A stretch of 27,548 nucleotides of DNA from an uncultured Coriobacteriales bacterium (GTDB taxonomy: Bacteria > Actinomycetota > Coriobacteriia > Coriobacteriales > UMGS124). Positions 1-7,615 of this stretch are shown here, one piece after another (the stretch's first letter is position 1; every line of letters starts with the position of its first letter). The notes beneath the pieces were generated by a model. It saw nothing but the letters and a program-made list of their open reading frames with translations, was not told the DNA's origin and did no database searches. A program made the position numbers and the translations under genes. The stretch is from NCBI GenBank assembly GCA_903789505.1, contig CAIFEU010000012.1, positions 1-27,548 on the forward strand, written 5' to 3'.

Positions 1-17
1 CTGCCTCGTCGAATGCG

Positions 18-23
18 TATACT
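18..23 (+). promoter_or_regulatory. -10 box of the tRNA-Arg promoter
   Basis: TATACT matches the sigma-70-type -10 consensus in five of six positions and lies 23 bp before the first base of the tRNA, which predicts a short 5' leader. The matching -35 element would fall just outside the window, so this is half a promoter seen directly and half inferred. Confidence 0.5.
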
Positions 24-46
24 GGTACTTCGCAGCTCACATGATT

Positions 47-124
47 GCTCCATTAGCTCAGTTGGATCAGAGCAGGAGACTTCTAATCTCAAGGTCGTAG
101 GTTCGAGTCCTACATGGAGCGCCA
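47..124 (+). tRNA. tRNA-Arg (anticodon UCU)
   Basis: A full cloverleaf can be drawn. The acceptor stem is GCTCCAT (47-53) with ATGGAGC (114-120), the D stem is GCTC/GAGC, the T arm is GTAGG-TTCGAGT-CCTAC, and the discriminator is G121 followed by an encoded CCA (122-124). The anticodon loop CTTCTAA (80-86) places TCT at positions 34-36, so it reads the arginine codons AGA and AGG, which should be rare in such a GC-rich genome. The outermost anticodon-stem pair is a G-A mismatch (75 with 91); the other four pairs are normal. A terminator follows within 10 bp, so the gene is probably transcribed alone. Confidence 0.95.
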
Positions 125-133
125 GACAAAACG

Positions 134-169
134 GCAGGTCAGGGCATACGTTTGCCCTGACCTGCTTTT
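134..169 (+). terminator. Intrinsic terminator after the tRNA, probably bidirectional
   Basis: This is a perfect 13-bp stem (134-146 with 153-165) with a 6-nt loop, followed by TTTT (166-169). On the minus strand the same stem is followed within two bases by TTTT (complement of 128-131), so it can also stop transcripts arriving from the flavoprotein gene, which ends at 284. No better terminator was seen for that gene. Confidence 0.9.
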
Positions 170-283
170 CTTGTGGCCTGCGGATTTGAGACAGGCACGG
201 CCTGAACGAGGCTTGTATCGCCGGCGAGCAGCGCGTCTACTCCCCGCCAGGACGCCACTGAACCTCGCGGGAGGCGGAAGCAC

Positions 284-1894
284 CTAAAGCAGGTTCGCTA
301 CGATGTGCTTGGCGGCGGTGCGGCCCGCCCACAGAGCGGCCCCCTGACAGGTGCCGTTCCCGTACACCTCGCCGTCCCATCCGCTCGTGCAGACGCCCGC
401 AGCGTACAGCCCGGCTATCGCCTTTCCTCGCGCGTCAATGACCTGCGCGTTGGTGTTGATTCGGATTCCGCCCGATGTGTTGAGCATCCCCGAGGAGACG
501 CGAAACGCGTAGAAGGGCGCGGTAGTCATCGGCCATACGTAGTCGGACTCCTTACCCCACTCCCCATCAATCTCGGTATTGTATGCGTCCACCTCGCTTT
601 GCAGCGTCTCGGCAGGCACGCCAATCTTCTCGGCAAGCTCCGCAATCGTGTCTGCCTCGAAGCATTCCGTCGGGCATTCCTCGAGGTACTGGTCAATCTC
701 ATCCTGCAGTCCATCTATTGGGTTACCGACGAGGGGGTCGGCAAACCCGGAATAATGGCGCGAGCAGCCGCCGTCTGCATAGCGCTGCACGGTGTCGGCG
801 GAGAGGATCGACCACACGCTGCCCTGCTCCTCGACGACCTTGCCCGACACCGCGGTCGAGCTGATGTTCTCGCTCATGAACCGCAGCCCGTCCTCGTTGA
901 CCCAGAAGTCGCTCGGCTGCATCCCGACGCACGCGCCCAGGGCGGAGCTGTAGGAGAACCCCTGCACGTTGTTGAACAGGGAGTCTACGGTGAGATGGTT
1001 CGCTCGCCCATGCGCGGTCTGCTCCGCCATGAGCTGGCCGTCGCCATCCTGCCCCGAACCCCAGCCAATCGTCTTTTCCAGGTCTTGGCTGGAGTATTGC
1101 GCGAGGAGCTCCTTGTTGGTCGACATCCCGCCGGTTGCAAGAACGACCGCCTTCGCCTCATAGTCGACATAGCTCCCGTCGGCGCCCTTGGAGCGGACTC
1201 CGGTCACGGTGTACTCGTCGCCGAGAAGCAGCTGGGTTGCAGGCGTGCCCGTCAGTACCGTCAGATTCTCGTGGTCCTCCGCCGATGCGGCGAGCTTCTG
1301 GATGCAGGTCGTCCCGTTGCCGCCCTCATAAAATGCGGGGGCGTCACCGTTCTTGGTGTATCCGACTCCATGGGTGTCGAACAGCCAGCCGAAGTTCTCC
1401 TTGGCGTCACGGAACATGCTGTATAGAAGCATCGGGTTTGAAACTCCCTGGGTGTCCGCCTGAGCGCTGGCCGCCGCCTCGCGCGCCTCCTGCTCGGTGT
1501 ATTCGAACGGCCTGGCACCGGCCGGGCACTCGGCGTAGTTGGTCGACCCACCCAGGGCGTCGTTCTTCTCGAGCAATACCACCTTCGCCGACTCATCCTG
1601 CTCCGCGACCGTCAGCGCCGCCGCGAAGCCACCGAGCCCTGAGCCCACCACAACGACGTCGACCTGCTGGGTCTCGGCGGCCTTGACGGAGTCGGACGTC
1701 ACTTCGAACGACGAGCTGCCAATCGTGCGCTGCGCGCCCGTCGCGGGGTCGACTGCGGTGTGAGCGTCGACGGACGAGCTCGCGGAGTCCTTGGAATCCG
1801 CCGCGAGCGCGCTGCCACCTACGAGCGCGGCGGATCCTGCCACGACCGCCCCCGCCACGAACGCGCGGCGGCTCATGCTGGATGTGCCTTGCAT
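284..1894 (-). CDS. Tat-exported FAD-dependent oxidoreductase (fumarate reductase/FAD_binding_2 family)
   Basis: This 536-residue flavoprotein starts at ATG 1894, chosen because AGGAGG sits 6 bp upstream; the frame stays open to 2026 without a comparable site. Residues 8-12 (SRRAF) and the following hydrophobic run form a twin-arginine signal with cleavage near residue 31, so it should be exported folded with its cofactor. A dinucleotide-binding GSGLGG lies at 84-89, with the family's typical LLEKNDALGGST segment after it. The C-terminal end keeps the AGLYAAG flavin motif. The region that in fumarate reductases carries the HHTMGG histidine reads MLNTSGG here, and the late active-site arginine segment reads YGNGTCQG, so fumarate is unlikely to be the substrate. 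No FMN-binding or heme domain is present, so electrons must come from a separate partner. It is divergent from a membrane LuxR-type regulator. Family assignment is firm; the substrate is unknown. Confidence 0.88.
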   Translation of the reverse strand: MQGTSSMSRRAFVAGAVVAGSAALVGGSALAADSKDSASSSVDAHTAVDPATGAQRTIGSSSFEVTSDSVKAAETQQVDVVVVGSGLGGFAAALTVAEQDESAKVVLLEKNDALGGSTNYAECPAGARPFEYTEQEAREAAASAQADTQGVSNPMLLYSMFRDAKENFGWLFDTHGVGYTKNGDAPAFYEGGNGTTCIQKLAASAEDHENLTVLTGTPATQLLLGDEYTVTGVRSKGADGSYVDYEAKAVVLATGGMSTNKELLAQYSSQDLEKTIGWGSGQDGDGQLMAEQTAHGRANHLTVDSLFNNVQGFSYSSALGACVGMQPSDFWVNEDGLRFMSENISSTAVSGKVVEEQGSVWSILSADTVQRYADGGCSRHYSGFADPLVGNPIDGLQDEIDQYLEECPTECFEADTIAELAEKIGVPAETLQSEVDAYNTEIDGEWGKESDYVWPMTTAPFYAFRVSSGMLNTSGGIRINTNAQVIDARGKAIAGLYAAGVCTSGWDGEVYGNGTCQGAALWAGRTAAKHIVANLL

Positions 1895-2081
1895 GCGATG
1901 CCTCCTCAAAGAGCCCTTCACTACGGCGACGGGCGGGTGAAGAACCCGGTTGCCCTGCCCACCGGCCCCGACCGGCCCCTCGCCTCCTGCGGGGTTCACC
2001 GTCGCATACCATCGCCAGGCCCGCATCGCATCAAAGGGTCTATCCCGTATTCCGTTGGCAATGCCCGCGCATTCGTCCGCA

Positions 2082-2098
2082 TCGACCGAAAGGGTCGA
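2082..2098. repeat. Short inverted repeat in the divergent gap
   Basis: TCGACC (2082-2087) and GGTCGA (2093-2098) are perfect complements around a 5-nt GAAAG loop. It could be an RNA hairpin or a protein-binding site. It is short enough to arise by chance in GC-rich sequence. Confidence 0.3.
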
Positions 2099-2222
2099 CC
2101 CCCGGCCGCCATTCCCGACATCGCGGGCGCCCGCCAGGCGCGAACTCTGTCCGGCCCCCGGGCGACGGATGCCGCCGATGGAACGACCTGCGCGAACGTT
2201 GCCGACGAAAGGAAACTGGCGG

Positions 2223-2236
2223 TGTAACGTTACAAT
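2223..2236 (+). promoter_or_regulatory. 12-bp palindrome overlapping a -10-like TACAAT, upstream of the LuxR-type gene
   Basis: TGTAACGTTACA (2223-2234) is a perfect palindrome in otherwise GC-rich sequence, and its right half overlaps TACAAT (2231-2236), which matches the -10 consensus at five of six positions. No good -35 sits 16-18 bp upstream, so the promoter may depend on an activator or be controlled at the palindrome. A near copy (11 of 12 bases of TAACGTTACAAT) occurs upstream of pycB at 17860-17871 on the minus strand. The function is inferred. Confidence 0.4.
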
Positions 2237-2385
2237 GCACTACATGTTCGCTTGTCCGCGCGAGAACTGTCCGCCTGCAGGTCCGGCAGAAGCGGCCGCC
2301 ATGTTCGCCCGCGACTCGATGCGACGGTCCCTCGGTTCTCCGTCTCGGGAGCGGTCCCGCCCCAGCAAGCTAGGAGATGCATGCG

Positions 2386-3999
2386 ATGGAGGCAATGGCA
2401 GGCGCCCGACGCCATCATGCGACCCCCGATGGGCACGCCCACGCATCCTTCGAGCGCAGCCACCCCGGCTCGGCGCGGAAAGAGACGCCGCTCTCGGAAC
2501 GCAAGTCGCTGTGGTACCTGGGGTTCAGCCTGTATTGGGCATGGGTATACCTCTCGTTCAACTCCACCGACATCGTGGGGGCCTTCCCTGACGGATCCCC
2601 CGTCATCCCGGTGCTGCACGTCACTTCCGGCCTGACGGGATGCCTGTCGTTCGTCATCATCATCGCGTTTCACCGGCGCATCGAGGCGAGCGGACGGCCG
2701 CACGCGCTCGAATGGGCGGCTGCGGCCCTGACCACCGTAGGAACTTTGCTCTACACGCTCCCGTCCGCAGAGATCACTCAGGGCGTCGTCCTCGTCGGCG
2801 CGGTGGTGAGCGGGGCGGCATCACCTGTGATTGCGCTTGGATGGGGAATCGTGTACTGCAGGCTGGACGCTCGAGGCGCCGCCGCCCATACGGCGGGTTC
2901 CTTCGTCATGAGCGGTGCCCTCTACGTTGCCGTCTGTTCGCTGCCCTCCCCGCTTGACGTTCTCGCCGTGGCGGCACTGCCCCTCGCGTGCGTCGCGTCC
3001 CTGGTCGCGTGTGACAGGGTTCGCGCGGGTGCTACGCAGGGCAGCGAGGCTGGCGGCGGACGCGCTTCGACGCCACGCGAAACACTGGCAAGCAAGCTGA
3101 GTGACCTCGCGCTCGCTCGCGGCGGCCAGGGAAGGCTCCTGCTGGGGATATTCCTCACGATGCTGGTCTGTGGAGGGCTACGCGTTTATATCATGCATCT
3201 GGACGTGGACGTCTACACCGACCCGCTGCTGATGGCGGCTCCGATTGCGCTGGTATCACTCCTGTTCCTCGCATACGGGGCGTCGGTCTCTCGTACGAGC
3301 CTGAATCTCGGCGCGCTCTATCGCACCACGCTGCCGCTGTTCGCGACGGCAATCGCCGCAACCGCCATCGCGAACCTTCCCGACGCCCGCATATCTTTCC
3401 TCGTCGTCACGGCGGGCGCGACGCTTATCGACATGGTCACATGGGTGCTGCTCGTCGAGGTAAGCCGCACCACGCACTTCCCCGCCCTGCTCGTGTTCGC
3501 GATGGGAAGGCTCGCCATCCACGCGGGGATGGCGACGGGAGAGCTCGCGGCGCTGAGGTTCCAACAGGACATGACCGCATTCTTTGCCGTCTCAATCGTC
3601 ATGCTGCTCGTCGTCGCAGGCTACCTGTTCGCCGACCGGGACGCAACGTTCGCGTTCGAGCCTCCCCTTGCCCAGGAGCTGCCCCGGAGTCCCGACGGGC
3701 AGCACCCCGTCACGCTGTCGCAAGGCTTGGACGCCATCGCGGGGCGCTATGGCCTCTCGCCGCGCGAGACCGACGTCTTCAGGTTGTGGGCGACCAGGCA
3801 TGGGTCCCGGTCAATAGAGGAGCGACTCGCGCTGAGCCCCGCGACCGTGAAGACGCACCTGCGGCACATCTACGAGAAGTGCCAGGTCCACAGCCGCGCT
3901 GAACTGCTCAGCCTCATCGAGGAGACGCTGGGGGACGCAACGGGTGAGCTGTTCGTCGAAGCCGAAGACGAACGGGGCGCTGAGGGGCGCAAGGTTTGA
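2386..3999 (+). CDS. Membrane-bound LuxR-family regulator (about 12 TM segments plus C-terminal HTH)
   Basis: The 537-residue product begins at ATG 2386, preferred over ATG 2377 because AGGAG (2372-2376) is 9 bp upstream of it, whereas that site touches 2377. About twelve hydrophobic segments span residues 45 to 415, an arrangement like a permease. A linker leads to a GerE/LuxR-type helix-turn-helix at about 456-513, including GLSPRETDVF and the recognition-helix region SPATVKTHLRHIYEKC. The protein therefore probably senses a ligand in or across the membrane and binds DNA from the cytoplasmic face. This architecture is widespread in Coriobacteriia, where copies often sit beside secreted flavoproteins, as here. 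The likely target is the divergent flavoprotein gene, by context only. Its stop codon is 3 bp from the stop of the convergent mraY-like gene. Confidence 0.88.
   Translation: MEAMAGARRHHATPDGHAHASFERSHPGSARKETPLSERKSLWYLGFSLYWAWVYLSFNSTDIVGAFPDGSPVIPVLHVTSGLTGCLSFVIIIAFHRRIEASGRPHALEWAAAALTTVGTLLYTLPSAEITQGVVLVGAVVSGAASPVIALGWGIVYCRLDARGAAAHTAGSFVMSGALYVAVCSLPSPLDVLAVAALPLACVASLVACDRVRAGATQGSEAGGGRASTPRETLASKLSDLALARGGQGRLLLGIFLTMLVCGGLRVYIMHLDVDVYTDPLLMAAPIALVSLLFLAYGASVSRTSLNLGALYRTTLPLFATAIAATAIANLPDARISFLVVTAGATLIDMVTWVLLVEVSRTTHFPALLVFAMGRLAIHAGMATGELAALRFQQDMTAFFAVSIVMLLVVAGYLFADRDATFAFEPPLAQELPRSPDGQHPVTLSQGLDAIAGRYGLSPRETDVFRLWATRHGSRSIEERLALSPATVKTHLRHIYEKCQVHSRAELLSLIEETLGDATGELFVEAEDERGAEGRKV
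3951..3973. repeat. Perfect hairpin in the last codons of the LuxR-type gene
   Basis: GTTCGTC (3951-3957) and GACGAAC (3967-3973) pair perfectly around a 9-nt loop. Neither strand has a T-run after it. Because two genes converge here with only 3 bp between their stops, it may mark the 3' end of one or both transcripts, but that is a guess. Confidence 0.3.
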
Positions 4000-4002
4000 C
4001 GG

Positions 4003-5064
4003 CTAGTCGCCCGAGCGCGGCCTTCCGTCGGCGGGCTCGTCGCAATCACGGCCGCGGCAGGCATCGGACGGCTTCTCTCCCCCACCCGCCTCGATCGTCC
4101 CCCCCTCCGAAGCGTCCGGCTCCGGGACATCATCGGCAGGCGGGGCGCCCTCGTCGCGCGGGCGTCCGAGCGCGTCTATCCAGCTGAGCAGCGGGCTGCG
4201 CTCGATCAGCCGGGAGTAGCTGACGCGCTCGGAGGCGAGGTTCATCGCGAGCAGGACCACCGCGACGACGCACAGCGCGCGCAGCGACATGGTGCAGCAG
4301 AGGAAGTATCCCAGGAACGCCCCCATCGCGTTGGACCCGGAGTCGCCCATCATCCCGCGCTCCCCCGCGTCGTAGGGCCAGATCGCGACGACGGGCACAA
4401 CCGAGACGAGGGCGACCATCGCCACCGACAGGGCCCCGTTGATCGTCCCGACGACGAACATGAGCACGGACGCGCTCAGCACGAGGGTGCCGAGGTAGAC
4501 CTTGAGGGCGCGGGCGGGTCGCAGGTCGAACAGGTTGAGCTCGTTGGCGCACAGCGCAATCACCGCGGCTTTGACCAGCACCTCACCCGCTGAGGACAGC
4601 GTCGCGCTGAGCTGCCCGGAGATCTCGACCGCCGAGCAGAAGCTCAGTGCACCGATGCCGATGAACTTGACCATCCCCGTCGTGATCTGCCCGCGCCGCA
4701 GGGCGGAGAAGTGGCCGTGGAATCCCTTCGACGTGTCTGACGACCCGAGCAGGTCGTCGAGCATCCCCAGCGCGCACGCGCCTATGACGAGCGGCGCCGC
4801 GCGCGTGATGAGGCTGAGCCACGTCGGCACCTCGTCGAACGCGAGCTGCAGGATGCATTCGGCGGTAAGAAGGAAGACCATCCACAGCGTCCACACGATG
4901 CCCAGGCCGAGGAAGACCTCGCGCCCTCGGTAGTTGCTGACGCGCGGCGCCGTGAGCTCGAGGCGCGGAACGAGCATCTGCATGATGCCTATGGGGGCGG
5001 CGCCGCACAGCAGGATGACGACGAGCTCGGCGAGGGCGCCCCCAAGACCAGGGAACTGTCCCAC
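4003..5064 (-). CDS. MraY/WecA-like polyprenyl-phosphate sugar-1-phosphate transferase family protein
   Basis: This 353-residue multi-pass membrane protein starts at GTG 5064, 6 bp after the steB stop. Three landmarks of the MraY/WecA superfamily are visible in order: an acidic pair LGMLDDLLGS (103-104), an Asn-rich loop NELNLFDL (174-181) resembling the MraY NxxNxxD loop, and MGDSGS (239-244) resembling the catalytic-Asp segment of MraY. The last 50 residues are a polar cytoplasmic tail. Enzymes of this family join a UDP-sugar phosphate to undecaprenyl phosphate at the inner membrane face. It differs enough from true MraY, and lacks mur/fts neighbours, that it is probably a paralogue. Its position after steA-steB suggests an envelope role tied to division. 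The exact donor sugar is unknown. Confidence 0.75.
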   Translation of the reverse strand: MGQFPGLGGALAELVVILLCGAAPIGIMQMLVPRLELTAPRVSNYRGREVFLGLGIVWTLWMVFLLTAECILQLAFDEVPTWLSLITRAAPLVIGACALGMLDDLLGSSDTSKGFHGHFSALRRGQITTGMVKFIGIGALSFCSAVEISGQLSATLSSAGEVLVKAAVIALCANELNLFDLRPARALKVYLGTLVLSASVLMFVVGTINGALSVAMVALVSVVPVVAIWPYDAGERGMMGDSGSNAMGAFLGYFLCCTMSLRALCVVAVVLLAMNLASERVSYSRLIERSPLLSWIDALGRPRDEGAPPADDVPEPDASEGGTIEAGGGEKPSDACRGRDCDEPADGRPRSGD

Positions 5065-5070
5065 GAGCGC

Positions 5071-6351
5071 TCACGCACCCTTGCCCGCGGTGGGCTGACC
5101 GTTCGACTTGCCCGAAGGCGCCGTGACGGCGGAACCGTCTCCCAGCGAAGGGAGAGAAGAGGAGGGAGCGTCGTCGAGGGAGCCCGTCGCGGAATCCTCC
5201 CGCTCGGAAGCGGACGATGACGAGGAGGACGAGGACGAGTCCGCGGAGGAGTCCTCGCGCGACGAGGACGGCGTGGCACCCGGCCATCCGAGGGAGCCCT
5301 CGGTGCCGTACTCACCCGGGGCGAGCCCGGTCAGAAGCCCAATCACGCCATAGGCGCCCTCGTTGGTCCCGAGCGAGGCGGTCCCGGCAATCCCGTCATC
5401 CCAGCCGGCTCCGACCAGCTGGGAGCCATCCTGGCCCTGGAGCTGCCCCGTCGCCACGGACGCGCCCTGCGCGGCAAGCGCGCGAGCGAGCGCCAGGTCG
5501 GGCTGGTCGGCCACGCCGTCGGTCAGCGCCACGTCGACGACGCAGCGCGCGGTCACAACGTCGACGAAGTCGCCCGAGACCGAAAGTGCGCCGTGCTCTC
5601 TGAGAACACGCGAGATGGGACACGCGTCCCATGGGTCGTCCCAGGCCACGGCGTCCGAGGACGCGCCGGAGCCGCCCGCCGCCGATGCGTCGGACGCCCC
5701 CGAGGAGTCCGACGACGCCGGAGCGGAACTGGCGTCGGAGTCTCCTGCGCCCTTGTCGCCCGTCTGCGTGCCCGAGGAGCCCGCGTCCCCGGAGGAGTCC
5801 GCTCCCGAGGCGTCAGGGGAGCCGGACTGGACAGCGGTGCGCGCCGTCTCCCCCGCCTGAGCCCACTCCTGGGCGAGCGCCTTCGCGACCGCGTCGACGA
5901 GCTCATCGGATGTGGTGTCGGCGCTCACGTCGAGCCCGGCGGCGGAGAGGTCCTCGACCAGGGAGGCGAAGCCCTCGTCGGACTGGTCGGGAAGCGCGAG
6001 CTCGACGCCGACCGTCGTCCCTCCCGCGAGCGCCACGGCGTCTTCGACGGCGGCTGCCGCGTCGGAGGACTGGCCGTTGGTCAGGACGACCACATCCTGC
6101 CCCTCCAAGCGGCCGCGCGCCCACTCGCGCAGGAGGTCGTCGTTGAAGCTCGTCGCGACCTCGAGCGAGTCGGAAAGCCTGCCGTTCTCCTGTGTGATGG
6201 CGTCAAAGCTCTGCTGCAGGCTCGAGACCATGGAGTCGGTCGGGGCGTCGGCCGACCCAGAGCGGCCCAGGCTCGCCCCCAGGAGCAGGCCGATCGTCAG
6301 CGCGAGGAAGATCGCGATGACGGTGATGAGGTGATAGCGAAAACCGTACAC
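5071..6351 (-). CDS. steB: SteB-like membrane protein (copper transporter MctB/DUF3186 family)
   Basis: The start is GTG 6351, with GGAG 6 bp upstream; this puts the membrane anchor at residues 7-28 (RYHLITVIAIFLALTIGLLL) directly at the N-terminus, as in the family. An upstream in-frame extension to 6477 is rejected as it would add an Arg/Pro-rich leader. A coiled-coil-like stretch follows at about 40-75, then an alpha/beta-looking exported domain. The order recN-steA-steB is the mycobacterial and corynebacterial one, where SteB (Rv1698/MctB relatives) works with SteA at the division septum; a copper role has also been proposed. Odd features are two Ser/Asp/Gly-rich inserts, at about 176-234 and 361-404, the second with an uninterrupted run of nine serines. 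These make the protein longer (426 aa) than typical homologues, about 300 aa. Confidence 0.75.
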   Translation of the reverse strand: MYGFRYHLITVIAIFLALTIGLLLGASLGRSGSADAPTDSMVSSLQQSFDAITQENGRLSDSLEVATSFNDDLLREWARGRLEGQDVVVLTNGQSSDAAAAVEDAVALAGGTTVGVELALPDQSDEGFASLVEDLSAAGLDVSADTTSDELVDAVAKALAQEWAQAGETARTAVQSGSPDASGADSSGDAGSSGTQTGDKGAGDSDASSAPASSDSSGASDASAAGGSGASSDAVAWDDPWDACPISRVLREHGALSVSGDFVDVVTARCVVDVALTDGVADQPDLALARALAAQGASVATGQLQGQDGSQLVGAGWDDGIAGTASLGTNEGAYGVIGLLTGLAPGEYGTEGSLGWPGATPSSSREDSSADSSSSSSSSSASEREDSATGSLDDAPSSSLPSLGDGSAVTAPSGKSNGQPTAGKGA

Positions 6352-6422
6352 GCCTCGCTCCAAGCATCCGAGAGGACACATCGGGAGCCGCACCGAGCCT
6401 GGCAAAAGGTGACGGCCCCGGA

Positions 6423-6442
6423 CCCGGCGCGCCCGCGCCGGG
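6423..6442. repeat. GC hairpin in the steA-steB gap
   Basis: CCCGGCGC (6423-6430) and GCGCCGGG (6435-6442) form a perfect 8-bp stem with a 4-nt loop inside the 129-bp gap between steA and steB. There is no T-run after it on the minus strand. It may be an RNA-processing or mRNA-stability element within the operon. Confidence 0.4.
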
Positions 6443-6480
6443 AGGGTGCCCGCGCGCGTCCGCCGAGGTATGGGCACATT

Positions 6481-7608
6481 CTAGAACAACGCGCCGAACC
6501 ATGCCTGAATCGTGAGGACAAGAAGTCGGAGCGTCGAGCGTAGCGGCTCGGAGACGAATATCACGGTGACGATGGCGATGACGCCGACGAGCAGCAGCGG
6601 CACCACGTACGACCGCTTGGGGACCGAGTGGTACAGCTCGCTGACGCCGCGCGCGTCAACGAGGCGGTCGCGCACCTTGAGCTGGACGAGGAACGAGGAG
6701 GCGGCCCCCGACCGGCCCTTGTCGAGGTAGTCGTTGAGCGAGGAGTGGGTGCCGAGCGAGACGATGAGGCCGGCGCGGGAGTGGTAGGCAAGCAGCAAGC
6801 CCAGGTCCTCGCTCGTCGCCGGTAGCGCCCAGGTGGTGTAGGGCACCCCCAGCCCGTCGAGGCGTCTCGCCGCCGGGCAGCGACCGTCTGGGTAGGCGTG
6901 CGCGATCAGCTGGGCGCCGCAGCGAAGGCCCGCGTCGGAGACGGAATCCATGTCGCCCACGATGACGTCCGGCTTGATGCGCTGGCTCAGCAGCGAGTCG
7001 GCGGCGCCGTCGACCGCGATGACGGCGGGGTGCACGTCGTCGATGTAGCCGCGCATCGCGCGGATGTCGCGCGTGAACGAGGGACCGCGCGCGACGACGA
7101 GCACGTGCCTGCCCGCAAGCTGCACCGTGGTCTGGGGCACCTGCATGTCGGAAAGCAGCACAGAGTGCTCGCTGGTCACGTACGAGAGCGTGTTGCGGAC
7201 GAAGTCCTCCAGACGGCGGTCGAGCTCCCCCTCCGCCGCGTGCTTCTCGCGTTCGGCCATCTCGGGCGTCAGGACGACGCCGGACCCCACGGTGCCCCCG
7301 TCGCGCACGATGACGCCGTCTCGCACGGTCACGACATCGTCCTCGCTCAGCTCGTCGAACGTCGCCCTTCCCACGTCGTCGACGAGCGTGATTCCCGCGG
7401 CCAGGAGGATGGACGGCCCCTCGTTGGGGTAGCGTCCCGAGATGGAGCGCGACGCGTTGATCACGACGCTGACGCCGGTCGCGACGAGGCTCTCGGCGCT
7501 CACGCGGTCGATGTCGACGTGGTCGATCAGCGCTATGTCGCCCGGGACCAGCCTCGCAACGAGGTTCTTGGTCCGCTCGTCCTTCTTAACCGTGCCGCGT
7601 TGCTCCAT
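6481..7608 (-). CDS. steA: SteA-like putative cytokinetic ring protein (thiamine pyrophosphokinase-like domain)
   Basis: The 375-residue product starts at ATG 7608, 7 bp after the recN stop; a TTG at 7638 inside recN is in frame but has no ribosome site. The central part resembles the thiamine-pyrophosphokinase catalytic fold, with AVDGAADSLL and KPDVIVGDMDSVSD (GDMDS at 218-222), but the usual TPK partner domain is absent. A single membrane segment lies near the C-terminus (about 333-352), followed by an amphipathic tail. In Corynebacterium, SteA with SteB localises to the division ring and influences wall-hydrolase action; Rv1697 is the mycobacterial counterpart. The gene order here is the same, which supports the call beyond the sequence motif alone. 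Confidence 0.85.
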   Translation of the reverse strand: MEQRGTVKKDERTKNLVARLVPGDIALIDHVDIDRVSAESLVATGVSVVINASRSISGRYPNEGPSILLAAGITLVDDVGRATFDELSEDDVVTVRDGVIVRDGGTVGSGVVLTPEMAEREKHAAEGELDRRLEDFVRNTLSYVTSEHSVLLSDMQVPQTTVQLAGRHVLVVARGPSFTRDIRAMRGYIDDVHPAVIAVDGAADSLLSQRIKPDVIVGDMDSVSDAGLRCGAQLIAHAYPDGRCPAARRLDGLGVPYTTWALPATSEDLGLLLAYHSRAGLIVSLGTHSSLNDYLDKGRSGAASSFLVQLKVRDRLVDARGVSELYHSVPKRSYVVPLLLVGVIAIVTVIFVSEPLRSTLRLLVLTIQAWFGALF

Positions 7609-7615
7609 GGCGCGC

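Larger units (their letters stand above)
1895..2385. promoter_or_regulatory. Divergent intergenic region between the flavoprotein and LuxR-type genes
   Basis: This 491-bp gap has no convincing gene. It must hold both promoters. Visible elements are the flavoprotein ribosome site (1901-1906), an inverted repeat at 2082-2098, a 12-bp palindrome at 2223-2234 overlapping a TACAAT box, and the regulator's ribosome site AGGAG (2372-2376). I found no well-spaced -35/-10 pair for the flavoprotein on the minus strand, which would fit a promoter needing an activator. Confidence 0.5.

Noticed and set aside
4003..5064. True MraY of peptidoglycan synthesis
   Set aside because: Sequence is divergent in the core loops, no mur or fts genes surround it, and the family has many paralogues, so only a superfamily call is made.
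6352..6477. N-terminal extension of steB to 6477
   Set aside because: It would place an Arg/Pro-rich leader before the membrane anchor, whereas GTG 6351 has a ribosome site and gives the family's usual N-terminus.
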